Assembly: GCA_036493755.1 (NCBI GenBank)
Contig: DASXPG010000091.1
Coordinates: 1 to 25,715 of the forward strand
Direction of reading: 5' to 3'
DNA from: DASXPG01 sp036493755
GTDB lineage: Bacteria; Gemmatimonadota; Gemmatimonadetes; Gemmatimonadales; JACORV01
DNA: 25,715 bases
Below are positions 15,913-24,492 of the stretch, piece after piece; the stretch's first letter is position 1, and every line of letters starts with the position of its first letter. The notes below the pieces were generated by a model. The model did no database searches and was not told the DNA's origin. It saw only the letters and a list, made by a program, of their open reading frames with translations. Position numbers and translations under genes: made by a program.

Positions 15913-15915
15913 TGC

Positions 15916-16317
15916 CTAACGATCGGCGAGGCGGCGGACGAACTTGAGCCCCGACCAGATATCGTCGACGGCGCAGACCTTAACGTCCACCAGTCCGCTG
16001 GCGAGGCCGGCTTCACGGATGAGATCCTCGCTGAGATCGGTGTCGACCCCCGATGCCTTCTTGGGCCAGGAAATCCAGAGCATGCCGTCGGTGGCCAGGG
16101 CCTGTTCGAGCGCGGGGAATCTGGCCTCGAGGTCGCGCCTGGCGGTCACGAAATACTGGATGAAATCGAGCGTGCCCTTGAGCCGTGTCATCAGCACGAT
16201 CGTCGGCGTGCGCCCGAGGGTCTTGAAGTAGTCCCGCGGCGCCTCGCAGAAATGCACCTTCATCCCCGGTTTGAGGCCAAGCTTGTCGACCAGGGGCGTT
16301 CCCGAGTAACCGGCCAT
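15916..16317 (-). CDS. DUF3052-family protein
   Basis: 133 residues from ATG 16317 (MAGYSGTPLVDKLGLKPGMK), the conserved DUF3052 N-terminus; the frame is open upstream to 16464 but that part overlaps the ABC permease gene and has no family similarity. No signal peptide or membrane segment, so cytoplasmic. The pattern KVHFCEAPRDYFKTL, then IVLMTRLKGTLDF and MLWISWPKKASGVDTDLSED is characteristic; the biochemical role of the family is not established. The TAG stop sits inside a CGTTAGGC octamer and is followed after three bases by the response-regulator start, so the gene is probably co-transcribed with the two-component pair. There is no Shine-Dalgarno; TATCTT lies five bases upstream. Confidence 0.88.
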   Translation of the reverse strand: MAGYSGTPLVDKLGLKPGMKVHFCEAPRDYFKTLGRTPTIVLMTRLKGTLDFIQYFVTARRDLEARFPALEQALATDGMLWISWPKKASGVDTDLSEDLIREAGLASGLVDVKVCAVDDIWSGLKFVRRLADR

Positions 16318-16322
16318 GCCAG

Positions 16323-16328
16323 AAGATA
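16323..16328 (-). promoter_or_regulatory. -10-like TATCTT before DUF3052 gene
   Basis: Read on the minus strand, TATCTT ends five bases before ATG 16317, directly after the hairpin at 16383-16329. This would start a separate, essentially leaderless transcript for the DUF3052/regulator/kinase unit. The -35 region is weak. Confidence 0.3.
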
Positions 16329-16383
16329 GAGGAGAGAGGAAGGGGGAGAAAGACACCCGTCGTTCTCCCCGTCCTCTCTCCTC
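16329..16383 (-). terminator. Long hairpin between ADOP operon and DUF3052 unit
   Basis: A purine-rich arm at 16329-16350 pairs with a pyrimidine-rich arm at 16363-16383 (about 21 bp, one mismatch/bulge) around a 12-base loop. It starts two bases after the stop of the third ADOP permease. On the minus-strand transcript only a broken U-run follows (TATCTTCT), so it may be an inefficient terminator or an mRNA-stabilising 3' end rather than a classical terminator. Confidence 0.55.
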
Positions 16384-16384
16384 T

Positions 16385-18814
16385 TCAGTCGCTGCGCAGC
16401 GCGACAAGGGGATCCACCCTCGCCGCCCGACGGGCCGGAAGCCAGGCCGCCAGGGTCGCCACAATGACGATCAGCAGCGCCACGCCAGCATAGGTCGGCA
16501 GATCGGCGGGCTTGACCTCGAAGAGCATCTTCGAGAGCAGCCGGCTCGCGCCCAGCGCCCCAACCAGGCCAATCACGAGACCGACCGATGCCGGAGCCAC
16601 ACCCTGCCGGACCACCAGCGCGGTGACCTGGTCGGGCGCGGCACCCAGCGCCATGCGCAAGCCGATCTCGCGGGTGCGCTCGCCGACCGCCTGAGACAAC
16701 ACGCCGTAGACGCCCACCGCCGCCAGCGATAACGCCAGCCCCGCAAAGATCGCGATCAGCATGGCGTAGAAGCGCTGCGTCGCCATCGAGCGCGACACCC
16801 ATTCTTCCATGGTGCGCACACGGAAGGCGGGAACGTCGGGGTTGATTTCGTTGAGCACCGCACGCGCCGGGTTGACCAGCGCATTGGGGTCGCCTTCGGT
16901 GCGCACCAGCACCGACATGAAGTTCTCCGGATACTGGTCGTGCACCGCATACATCCAGGGCCGGCCCTTGGAATCCAGACCCTCGTCATGGACGTCCTGC
17001 ACCACCCCGATCACCTCGCCGCCAACCCGTGGCGCGTCCTTCCCCAGCCCCAGCCTGGTGCCCAGCGTGACGTAATGGCCAATGGGATTCTGCCCGGGCC
17101 AGGTCTGTTTGGCGAACAGATCCGACACCACCACGACCGTCGGCGCACCGCGGACGTCGCTGGCGGAGAAGGTGCGGCCCGCAAGGGTGCGCACGCCTAA
17201 CGTGCGGAAATAGTCACGCGTCACGACGCGTATCTGCGGCGACGTCCGATTCTCCTGCTCCTGCGGCGTCAGGTCGTGGCCGTCCAGATTGCTGACCGAG
17301 ATCGAGTACCCGAAATCCCGCAGCGGCAGTCCGAAAATGGCCGCCGTCGACTTGACCCCCGGGAGCGCCCTGGTGCGCTCCAGGAGCGTGCGGAAGAAGG
17401 CCGCCGAAACGGTGGTGGCGGTGTCGTCGGACAGGGCGACGTCGTAGGTCAGGACATGGCTGGGATCGAATCCCGGATCCACCGAGGCCAGCCGCCCGAA
17501 GCTCTTGAGCAACAGCCCGGCTCCCACGACCAGCACCACGGCCAATGCGACTTCGGCCGCGACCAGCACCTGGCGCGAGCGGCGGCCATGCATACCGCCT
17601 AACGCCGCGCCGCCGTCGCGCAGCCGATCGGAAAGGGCGAAGGCCCGCGCCGCGCGCAGCGCCGGTAATGCGCCGAAGAGGAGGCTGGTGAGAATCCCCG
17701 CCGCCAGCGCGAAACCCATCACCGTGGGATCGATGCGCACCGACGTGAGTCCGGGCACGCCTTCGGGCGCCATCGCCACGATGGCATCGATGCCCCAGGC
17801 CGCGAGCGCCAATCCCAGGCTCGCGCCCGCCAGCCCCAGCCACAGGCTCTCGGCCATGACCACCGAAATCAGCCGGCGCTGCGACGCACCCAGCGCCGCG
17901 CGCACCGCATGCTCCCGCGCCCGCGCGGTGCCGCGAGCCAGCAGCAGGTTGGCGACGTTCACGCAGGCGATGAGCAGCACCAGCCCGACGGCGCCCAGCA
18001 GCAGCAGCAGCGGGGTGCGCACGTCGCCGACCATCGAGTCGCGCAACGGCATCACGATGGTCGAGAAACCGATGTTGACGCCGGGATTGTCGGCGCCGAT
18101 GCGGGTCGCCAGCGACTTCATTTCCTGCGCCGCGACGCTCACACCGATGCCGGGCTTCAGCCGGCCCACGACATCGAGGTAGTGGCCGCCGCGCATCGCC
18201 GAGGTCGCCGAATCGAACGCCAGCGGAACCCAGATCTGCGACTGGTCGGGGAAGTTGAAGCCCCGCGGCATGACGCCGGCGACCAGGTACGGGGTGCTGT
18301 TGAGCCGGATCGTGTGGCCGATGAGATTGCGGTCGGCGCCAAAACGGCGGCGCCAGATCGCGTCGGAGAGCATCACGACATGATCGTGGCCGAAGATCGT
18401 CTCGTCATCGGTGAAGACCCGGCCCGTCGCCGGAGCCACGCGCATCATGCGGAAGAAACCGTTGCTCACCTGCGCGGCGGGCAGCTGCTCAGCCGGCCCG
18501 TCACCGCTCAGGGCGTAGGAAGAGCCCGCCAGCGCCACCAGGCCGTCGAAGGAGCGCGCCATCCGCCGCCAGTCCTGGAAATCGGCCGGCGAGACGGCGC
18601 CTTCGAAGCCCCGCTTGTTGATCGAGTTGACGTGCATCAGGTGGTCGGGCGCGGGATATGGCAGCGGCCGCAGCAACGCCGCATCCACCACGCTGAAGAG
18701 CGCGGTATTGGCGCCGATGCCTAACGACAGGGTCAGCACCGCGACGATGGTGAAGCCGGGCGTCCGGAAGAGGGTGCGAAGCGCCTTGCGCATGTCGAAC
18801 AGGAAATCGCTCAT
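16385..18814 (-). CDS. ADOP-family ABC transporter permease (third of three)
   Basis: 809 residues; ATG 18814 three bases after the stop of the preceding permease, with CGGAG at the upstream gene's end as ribosome-binding site. Duplicated MacB/FtsX architecture: membrane segment 1 (about 18-40, FTIVAVLTLSLGIGANTALF), a first periplasmic MacB-type domain, three segments around 265-420 (LLLLLGAVGLVLLIACVNVA, with ANLLLARGTARAREHAVRAA after it), a second segment-plus-periplasmic block, and a final FtsX core (LSLAAVGVYGVLSQAVGERT, then REIGLRMALGA) ending in ARRAARVDPLVALRSD. ADOP proteins are presumed exporters or lipoprotein/mechanotransmission permeases; the substrate is unknown. The first ~20 codons share a 53-bp nearly identical tract with the first permease of the cluster. 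A long hairpin follows the stop. Confidence 0.93.
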   Translation of the reverse strand: MSDFLFDMRKALRTLFRTPGFTIVAVLTLSLGIGANTALFSVVDAALLRPLPYPAPDHLMHVNSINKRGFEGAVSPADFQDWRRMARSFDGLVALAGSSYALSGDGPAEQLPAAQVSNGFFRMMRVAPATGRVFTDDETIFGHDHVVMLSDAIWRRRFGADRNLIGHTIRLNSTPYLVAGVMPRGFNFPDQSQIWVPLAFDSATSAMRGGHYLDVVGRLKPGIGVSVAAQEMKSLATRIGADNPGVNIGFSTIVMPLRDSMVGDVRTPLLLLLGAVGLVLLIACVNVANLLLARGTARAREHAVRAALGASQRRLISVVMAESLWLGLAGASLGLALAAWGIDAIVAMAPEGVPGLTSVRIDPTVMGFALAAGILTSLLFGALPALRAARAFALSDRLRDGGAALGGMHGRRSRQVLVAAEVALAVVLVVGAGLLLKSFGRLASVDPGFDPSHVLTYDVALSDDTATTVSAAFFRTLLERTRALPGVKSTAAIFGLPLRDFGYSISVSNLDGHDLTPQEQENRTSPQIRVVTRDYFRTLGVRTLAGRTFSASDVRGAPTVVVVSDLFAKQTWPGQNPIGHYVTLGTRLGLGKDAPRVGGEVIGVVQDVHDEGLDSKGRPWMYAVHDQYPENFMSVLVRTEGDPNALVNPARAVLNEINPDVPAFRVRTMEEWVSRSMATQRFYAMLIAIFAGLALSLAAVGVYGVLSQAVGERTREIGLRMALGAAPDQVTALVVRQGVAPASVGLVIGLVGALGASRLLSKMLFEVKPADLPTYAGVALLIVIVATLAAWLPARRAARVDPLVALRSD
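18708..18760 (-). repeat. 53-bp direct repeat shared by first and third ADOP permease genes (copy 1)
   Basis: Matches 23583-23635 at 51 of 53 positions, including a 32-base identical run at 18729-18760. It encodes the first membrane segment of the third permease and contains a CGTTAGGC octamer. Same orientation, about 4.9 kb apart. Confidence 0.85.
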
Positions 18815-18817
18815 CGT

Positions 18818-21226
18818 CTACTCCGCCCTGAGGGCAATGATGGGATCGACGTGCGCGGCGCGACGCGCCGGTACGGCCGCGGCCAGCAGGGCGGTCGCGA
18901 GGAGCGTGCTGGTGGCCAGGACCACGGGCAGGAATGACCCGCTCACGCCCCAGACCATTCCCGCGATCAGGCGCGCGATCATCGTGGCACCCACCAGGCC
19001 GACCGCCAGCCCCGAGAGGGTAAGCAGCACCGAATGGCGGACGATCATGCGCACCACCAGCGCCGGCCGGGCGCCGAGCGCCACGCGCACGCCGATTTCG
19101 CGGCGGCGCTGCGCGACGCCGAACGCCAGCAGGCCATACAGGCCGATCGCGGTCATGATCAGCGCCTGGCAGCCCAGCACCCCGAAGAGCCAGGCCCACG
19201 ACTGCTGGCCCGCCGAGGTATCCTGGCGGTCCTGCGACATCGTCATGGCGTCGAAGACGGGCACGTCGGCATGGACCGCGAGCGCGGCGCGCCGCACCGG
19301 ATCGACCAGGGCCCGGGGATTGCCGCTGGTGCGCACCATCAGCGCCACCGAGCGCCATGGCGCACGCGCGTAGGGGACGTGGAGCTGGAGGTGGTCGGTG
19401 GGATGGTCCTCGCCGAACTCTTCCCACTGGATATCGCCCAGAACGCCGATCACCGTGAGCCAGGTGGTATCGGGAAGCGCGCGGATGCGCCTGCCTAACG
19501 GGCTCTTCCCGGGCCAGAAGGTCAGCGCCAATCCGGCGCCGACCACCGCGACCGCCGCCGCGCCGTCCTGCGCTTCCGCGGCGGTAAACCAGCGCCCTTC
19601 CTTCGGCGTGAGGCCGAGGGTCCGGTCGAAGTCGGCGTACGAGGGAACCAGCGTGACCATCCGCTCCTGCCCCGCCGCAACCGGCTGATCGGCGACGGCC
19701 AGGCCACGATGATCGCCGCCGTCGTCGCCGGGAATGGCGCCGGTGAGCGACGCTTCGGTGACGCCCGGAACGGCGCGAATGCGGGCCAGCGCGTCGCGCA
19801 CCCAGGCCGCGCGCTGCTGGTCAGGCACCGCGCCGAAGAAGACCCGCGCGGCCAGCATCTTCGAATCGTCGAAACCGAGATTGCCGCTGCGCGCGGCCAG
19901 GAAGCTCTGGCTGAAGAGCGCCGTGACGGACAGCAGCACGACGGCCAGCCCGACCTGCACCACCACCAGGATGGATCGCGCCCGGGTACCGCTTGGAGCG
20001 CTGGCCGATCCTTTGAGGGCCCCGACGACTTCGGGCCGGCTGGCGCGCAACGCCGGCGGCAGACCGAAAAGCAGCACCGAGCCGATGGCGACCGCCGCCG
20101 TGACCAGGAGCGTGTTGAGATCGATGGTGGGGTTGAGCCACACCGGGATGTCTTCGGCGGGCCGCGTGCTGATCAGGAGATCGTTGCCCCATAGAGCCAG
20201 GCCGGTGCCGATGGCGGCGCCCAGGACAGCCAGGACGGCGCATTCCACCAGAGCTTGCCGAAGCAGACGTCCGCGGCTGCCGCCGATCGCGGCCCGCACC
20301 GCCAGCTCCCTGGCGCGGCTCGCGCCCCGGGCCAGCATGATGCCGGCGACGTTGGCGCAGGCGATGAGGAGCACCATCGCGACCGCGCCGAGGAGCAGGG
20401 CGAGGCCGCGCCGGGTGCCGGCATCCACATTGTCGTCGCGATAGGTCCGGACCTCGACGCCCCAGCCGCGATTGCTCGCGGGATAGGTCTGGGCCAGGCC
20501 GGCGGCGATGGTGTTCAGCTCGACCTGCGCGCTGCGCAACGTCGCGCCGGGCGCCAGGCCCGCCGCGGCAATGAAGTTCCGCTGGTCACGCAGGTCGTGC
20601 GGATCGAGCGCCGGCAGCCAGATGTCGGCGCGCATCACCTGGTAGGCGCGCGGCATGACGCCGACGATCAGCCGCGGACTTCCGTCGATCGTGACGGTCT
20701 TGCCGATGACCGAGGTGTCGCGCCCGAAGCGGCGGGTCCAGAAGGGATACGACAGCATGACCACGCGGCCGGCGCCTTCGTTCGCTTCGTCGTTCCGGAA
20801 GACGCGACCGAGCGCCGGGGGTACGTTGAAGAGGCTGAAGAATTTCGGCTCGACGACCCAGCTGGTGATACGATCCGCGCCTTCCGGAGACTCGGCGACG
20901 GCGGGGCGCTCGGCGACCGCGGCGATTCCGGTGACGGTGCGGGCCCGAGCGGCGAGGTCGTGGATGTCGAGATAGCTCAACTCCCGGCCTGAGATGCCGC
21001 GCGACAGGTTCTCGCCCTTGAGCACCACGATGCGGTCGGCATCCCCGAACGGCAACGGACGCCAGAGCATGTTTCGGGCGAGGCTGTAGGCGGCGGTGCA
21101 CGCGCCGATGCCGAGGGCGAGGGTAAGAATGGCCGCGACGCTGAAGGCGGGGCTGCGCCAGAGCTGGCGGATCGCCTGGCGCAGGTCGGCAAGGAGGGCT
21201 TCGATGACTCGTGCGAGCGCGCCCAT
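18818..21226 (-). CDS. ADOP-family ABC transporter permease (second of three)
   Basis: 802 residues; ATG 21226 three bases after the first permease's stop, with CGGAG embedded in the last codons of that gene. The duplicated MacB/FtsX layout is the same: membrane segment 1 at about 25-48 (FSVAAILTLALGIGACTAAY), a first periplasmic domain, the FtsX core LLLGAVAMVLLIACANVAGI followed by LARGASRARELAVRAAIG, a second repeat, and C-terminal core ALIMTAIGLYGLLAFGVAQR with RREIGVRVALGARP, ending ARRAAHVDPIIALRAE. It has diverged most at the N-terminus; the near-identical 53-bp tract of its two neighbours is not conserved here. It presumably forms part of one complex, or an alternative permease, with the single ATPase of the operon. 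Substrate unknown. Confidence 0.92.
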   Translation of the reverse strand: MGALARVIEALLADLRQAIRQLWRSPAFSVAAILTLALGIGACTAAYSLARNMLWRPLPFGDADRIVVLKGENLSRGISGRELSYLDIHDLAARARTVTGIAAVAERPAVAESPEGADRITSWVVEPKFFSLFNVPPALGRVFRNDEANEGAGRVVMLSYPFWTRRFGRDTSVIGKTVTIDGSPRLIVGVMPRAYQVMRADIWLPALDPHDLRDQRNFIAAAGLAPGATLRSAQVELNTIAAGLAQTYPASNRGWGVEVRTYRDDNVDAGTRRGLALLLGAVAMVLLIACANVAGIMLARGASRARELAVRAAIGGSRGRLLRQALVECAVLAVLGAAIGTGLALWGNDLLISTRPAEDIPVWLNPTIDLNTLLVTAAVAIGSVLLFGLPPALRASRPEVVGALKGSASAPSGTRARSILVVVQVGLAVVLLSVTALFSQSFLAARSGNLGFDDSKMLAARVFFGAVPDQQRAAWVRDALARIRAVPGVTEASLTGAIPGDDGGDHRGLAVADQPVAAGQERMVTLVPSYADFDRTLGLTPKEGRWFTAAEAQDGAAAVAVVGAGLALTFWPGKSPLGRRIRALPDTTWLTVIGVLGDIQWEEFGEDHPTDHLQLHVPYARAPWRSVALMVRTSGNPRALVDPVRRAALAVHADVPVFDAMTMSQDRQDTSAGQQSWAWLFGVLGCQALIMTAIGLYGLLAFGVAQRRREIGVRVALGARPALVVRMIVRHSVLLTLSGLAVGLVGATMIARLIAGMVWGVSGSFLPVVLATSTLLATALLAAAVPARRAAHVDPIIALRAE

Positions 21227-21229
21227 CAG

Positions 21230-23704
21230 CTACTCCGCTCGAAGCGCGATCATGGGATCCACGGCCGTCGCGCGTCGCGCCGGGATCAGCGTCGCCAGCC
21301 CCGCCACGAGCAGCAGCATCGCGGCGACCGCCGCGAAGGTCGTGAGGTCGGTCGGCGTGACGCCATAGAGGTACTTCGCGATGATGCGGGTCAGGGCCGC
21401 GGCGAGCACCAGGCCCACGACGACGCCGATGCCGGCGAGCCGCACACCTTCGGCCAGAACCATGCGCAGGACTTCGCGGCGGGCCGCGCCTAACGCGACG
21501 CGGATGCCGAGCTCGCGGGTGCGCTGGGCGACGCCGTAGCTCATGACGCCGTAGAGGCCGAGGCTGGCGAGGAGGAGCGCCAGCGCGCCGAAGCTCCCGG
21601 TCAGGGCCGAGACCCCCTGCTCCTTGTCGAGCCGCCGCAGGACGTGCTCGGTCATGGTGCCGAGGTCGTAGAGCGGGAGGTTGTGGTCCATCTCCCGCAG
21701 TACTTCGCGCAGCACCGGCAGCAGGCCGGCGGGATTGGCGGTCCGCGCCACCAGCGTGATGTCGGTGGCGAAGGTCTGCTGGCGCGACGGCACGTAGAGG
21801 AAGCCCTGCGGATCCTCGGTGAGCTCGTGGTACTTGCCGTTGGCGGTGACGCCGACGACTTCCAGCAACGGTTCGTCGGGACCCAGCCGGAGGCGCTTGC
21901 CCAGGGGCGACTGGCTCGGCCAGAGGCGGCGCGCCAGCTCCTGGTTGATGATGGTCACCTTCGTCGTGGCGGCGGCGTCGTTCGTGGTGAAGTCGCGGCC
22001 GGCGACCAGTGGAATGCCCATGACCCGGAAGTAGCCTGGATAGATGGACGCCAGCCCGGTGCCGAAGTCGCGCTCCTGCTCGGGCGAGGCCTGCGCACCA
22101 GGCTGCTGGACCTGGCCCTCGCGTTGCACGTCCGAACCCACCATGCGGTTGCTGAGCGGAAGGTCGCTGGCGAGCGACGCCTGCTGGACTCCGGGAAGCC
22201 CGCGCACCCGTTCCAGCAGATCCTCATAGAAGCGCTCGCGCCGCGCGTCGTCGTAGCCCACGGTGGCGAGGTCGAAGGAGACCGTGACGCTGCTGTGGGT
22301 CTCGAAGCCGGTGCTGACATTGCTCGCCTTGGCGAGGGTGCGCAGGAAGAGCCCCGCGACCACCAGCAGTACCAGCGAGACGGCGACCTGCGCCACGACC
22401 AGCGACTTGATGAGCCGCGAGCCGCCGAGTCGCCCGCCGCCTGAGCCGTCTTCCTTGAGCGTGGGCGCAACACCGGGGCGCGTGGCGCCCAGCGCCGGAA
22501 CCAGCCCGAAGACGAAGCCGGTGAGCAGACCCAGCGTCATGGTGAAGGCCAGCACGCGGCCGTCGGGCCGCACCGAGTTGACCACCGCCGCGGGAATATT
22601 GCCCAGCGCGCTCACCAGCCCCGTCAGCCAGAGTGCACACAGCATGGCAAGGCCGCCCGCCATCAAGCCGAGCAGCATGCTCTCCAGCGCGAGCATCCGG
22701 ACCAGGCGCGCGCGCGTTGCGCCGAGGGCCAGGCGCACCGCGATTTCGCGCCGCCGTGTGGTGGCGCGGGAGAGGAGCAGGTTGGCGGCGTTGGCGCAGG
22801 CGATGAGCAGCACCAGCGCCGGCACCGACATCAGCAGCAGCAGAATCGGCGTGCCTTCGCGGCGGCTCTGGGGATCGAGGCCGCCGGCGAGAGTCTCGAC
22901 CGTCGCGCCGGTCTCGGCGTGGGTGTCCTGCCACAGCTGCGCGACGCGCGCGGCGCCGGCGGCCACCCGCGCCCTGGCCTCGGCGAGAGTGATGCCGTCC
23001 TTGAGGCGGCCGATGACCCGGATCCACTGCGCGCGGCGTTCTTCGAGGATGCTGCTGTCACGCGGCATCACCCGCGCCAGCTGCGACATTGTCACCCAGG
23101 CCTCACCGCTCTCATCGAGCTCGAGGCCGCGGAAATTGGCGGGGGTCACGCCAACGACCGTGAACGGCGCGCCGTTGACCACGACGCCGCGGCCGACGAT
23201 GCCGCTGTCGGCGGCGAAACGCCGGCGCCAGAGCCCGTCGCTCAGCACGATGGCTGGGTTGGCGTTGCGCGCCCCATCCTCGTCGGCGGCGAAGCCCCGG
23301 CCCAGCTTCATCGGCACCTCGAGGGTGCTGAAATAGTTCCCCGTGACGATCGAGCCTTCGATGCGCTCCGGCTCGCCGCCGCTGCCCAGCGCCAGCGAGA
23401 CGTGGCTGTAGGCGAGCAGGCCGGTGAAGACGCCGTCGGCGCGGTGCTCGCGGTATTCGGGGAACGAGACGCCGCGGGTCCGGCCGTGGTCGCCGATCCC
23501 GATGAGCCAGACCAGGCGGCCGGGCTCCGGGACGTCCATCCGGCGGAAGAGCGCGGCGTTGAGGAGCGAGAAGACGGTGGTGTTGGCGCCGATGCCTAAC
23601 GCGAGGGTCAGCACCGCGACGATGGTGAAGCCGGGGGTGCGCCTGAGCATGCGCGCCGCGTACCGCAGGTCGGCGAGCATGCCATCGATCATGGCACGAC
23701 CCAT
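21230..23704 (-). CDS. ADOP-family ABC transporter permease (first of three)
   Basis: 824 residues from ATG 23704, which has AAGG five bases upstream and overlaps the ATPase gene by 16 bp. An alternative ATG at 23692 overlaps the ATPase stop as ATGA and would drop four residues. Membrane segment 1 is at about 20-45 (FTIVAVLTLALGIGANTTVF). A MacB-type periplasmic domain follows to ~280, then segments near 283-305 (ILLLLMSVPALVLLIACANA), 335-360, 385-410 and 435-460, a second periplasmic domain, and the final three-segment FtsX core at about 700-824 (ALALLLASLGLYGVMSYGVA, RTRELGIRVALGAARRE) ending RRATAVDPMIALRAE. The last Glu codon and stop (GCGGAGTAG) supply the ribosome-binding site of the next gene. 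Confidence 0.93.
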   Translation of the reverse strand: MGRAMIDGMLADLRYAARMLRRTPGFTIVAVLTLALGIGANTTVFSLLNAALFRRMDVPEPGRLVWLIGIGDHGRTRGVSFPEYREHRADGVFTGLLAYSHVSLALGSGGEPERIEGSIVTGNYFSTLEVPMKLGRGFAADEDGARNANPAIVLSDGLWRRRFAADSGIVGRGVVVNGAPFTVVGVTPANFRGLELDESGEAWVTMSQLARVMPRDSSILEERRAQWIRVIGRLKDGITLAEARARVAAGAARVAQLWQDTHAETGATVETLAGGLDPQSRREGTPILLLLMSVPALVLLIACANAANLLLSRATTRRREIAVRLALGATRARLVRMLALESMLLGLMAGGLAMLCALWLTGLVSALGNIPAAVVNSVRPDGRVLAFTMTLGLLTGFVFGLVPALGATRPGVAPTLKEDGSGGGRLGGSRLIKSLVVAQVAVSLVLLVVAGLFLRTLAKASNVSTGFETHSSVTVSFDLATVGYDDARRERFYEDLLERVRGLPGVQQASLASDLPLSNRMVGSDVQREGQVQQPGAQASPEQERDFGTGLASIYPGYFRVMGIPLVAGRDFTTNDAAATTKVTIINQELARRLWPSQSPLGKRLRLGPDEPLLEVVGVTANGKYHELTEDPQGFLYVPSRQQTFATDITLVARTANPAGLLPVLREVLREMDHNLPLYDLGTMTEHVLRRLDKEQGVSALTGSFGALALLLASLGLYGVMSYGVAQRTRELGIRVALGAARREVLRMVLAEGVRLAGIGVVVGLVLAAALTRIIAKYLYGVTPTDLTTFAAVAAMLLLVAGLATLIPARRATAVDPMIALRAE
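23583..23635 (-). repeat. 53-bp direct repeat shared by first and third ADOP permease genes (copy 2)
   Basis: Partner of 18708-18760, with two mismatches. The flanking permease sequences diverge sharply, so the tract is either strongly constrained or recently converted. Confidence 0.85.
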
Positions 23705-24351
23705 CCATCCTTGAGATTGATGACGCGGTGTCCGAAGGAGGCGTTCTCCTCCGAGTGCGTCACCTGCACGATGGTGGTGCCCTCGGAGTTCAGCTTGCGG
23801 AACAGCTCCATGATTTCGCGGCCCTGCGAGCTGTGCAGGTTGCCGGTGGGCTCATCGGCCAGGATCAGCTTGGGCTTGGCGATCACCGCGCGCGCCACGC
23901 CGACCAGCTGCTGCTGGCCGCCGGAGAGCTGCCGCGGATAGAGATCCTTCTTGGCGACGATCTGGAACCGGTCCAGCGTCTCGGCGACGATCGCCGCCCG
24001 CTCCGCCTTTTTCACATCGCGGTAGCTCAGCGGGATGTCGAGATTCTCGTACACCGTGAGATCGTCGATCAGGTGGTACTGCTGAAAGACGAAGCCGATG
24101 TATTTCTTGTTCAGCTCGACGCGCTCGCGCTGCTTCATCTGGTGGACGTCGTGGCCGAAGAACTTGTACTGCCCGGACCAGACGCCATCGAGCATCCCGA
24201 GGATCGAGAGCAGCGTGCTTTTTCCCGCGCCGCTCGGTCCCATGATGCTGACGAATTCGCCTTCCTTGATGTCGGCGCACACCTGGCGAAGCAGCCAGGT
24301 CCGCGTCGGCCCCGTTTCCACTGACTTCTCGAGATTGATGACGGAGATCAT
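23689..24351 (-). CDS. LolD/MacB-type ABC transporter ATPase
   Basis: 220 residues from ATG 24351 (MISVINLEKS), the typical start of this subgroup. All ABC motifs are intact: Walker A GPSGAGKS at about 38-45, Q-loop in GFVFQQYHLI, signature LSGGQQQ, Walker B LILADEPTGNL and switch His in VQVTHSEENASFG. The length and sequence fit the LolD/MacB/FtsE group that energises FtsX-like permeases. It heads an operon with three ADOP permeases and is the only ATPase there, so it probably serves all of them. There is no Shine-Dalgarno; TAGAAT lies six bases before the start, consistent with a leaderless transcript. The 3' end overlaps the first permease gene. Confidence 0.95.
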   Translation of the reverse strand: MISVINLEKSVETGPTRTWLLRQVCADIKEGEFVSIMGPSGAGKSTLLSILGMLDGVWSGQYKFFGHDVHQMKQRERVELNKKYIGFVFQQYHLIDDLTVYENLDIPLSYRDVKKAERAAIVAETLDRFQIVAKKDLYPRQLSGGQQQLVGVARAVIAKPKLILADEPTGNLHSSQGREIMELFRKLNSEGTTIVQVTHSEENASFGHRVINLKDGWVVP

Positions 24352-24357
24352 GGGCTC

Positions 24358-24363
24358 ATTCTA
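24358..24363 (-). promoter_or_regulatory. -10-like TAGAAT before ADOP operon, possibly leaderless
   Basis: On the minus strand TAGAAT (five of six consensus bases) ends six bases before ATG 24351, placing transcription start at the start codon. No good -35 was found at 16-18 bp. It lies downstream of the HEAT-gene terminator in a 141-bp intergenic region. Confidence 0.45.
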
Positions 24364-24429
24364 TTGAAAGAAGGATGCCACCGTAGTTGGCGGCTAATGT
24401 GCTGCGAACAATGATCTTACCAAACGAAA

Positions 24430-24452
24430 CCGGCCGCCACGAGGGCGGCCGG
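24430..24452 (-). terminator. Rho-independent terminator of HEAT-repeat gene
   Basis: A perfect 9-bp GC stem (24430-24438 with 24444-24452) around a 5-base loop, followed on the minus strand by TTTCGTTTGG. It lies 40 bases after the HEAT gene stop and separates that gene from the ADOP operon. Confidence 0.8.
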
Positions 24453-24492
24453 TGTTCTGATGCGGGATGGGGCGTCCCATTTCCGGAATCGC

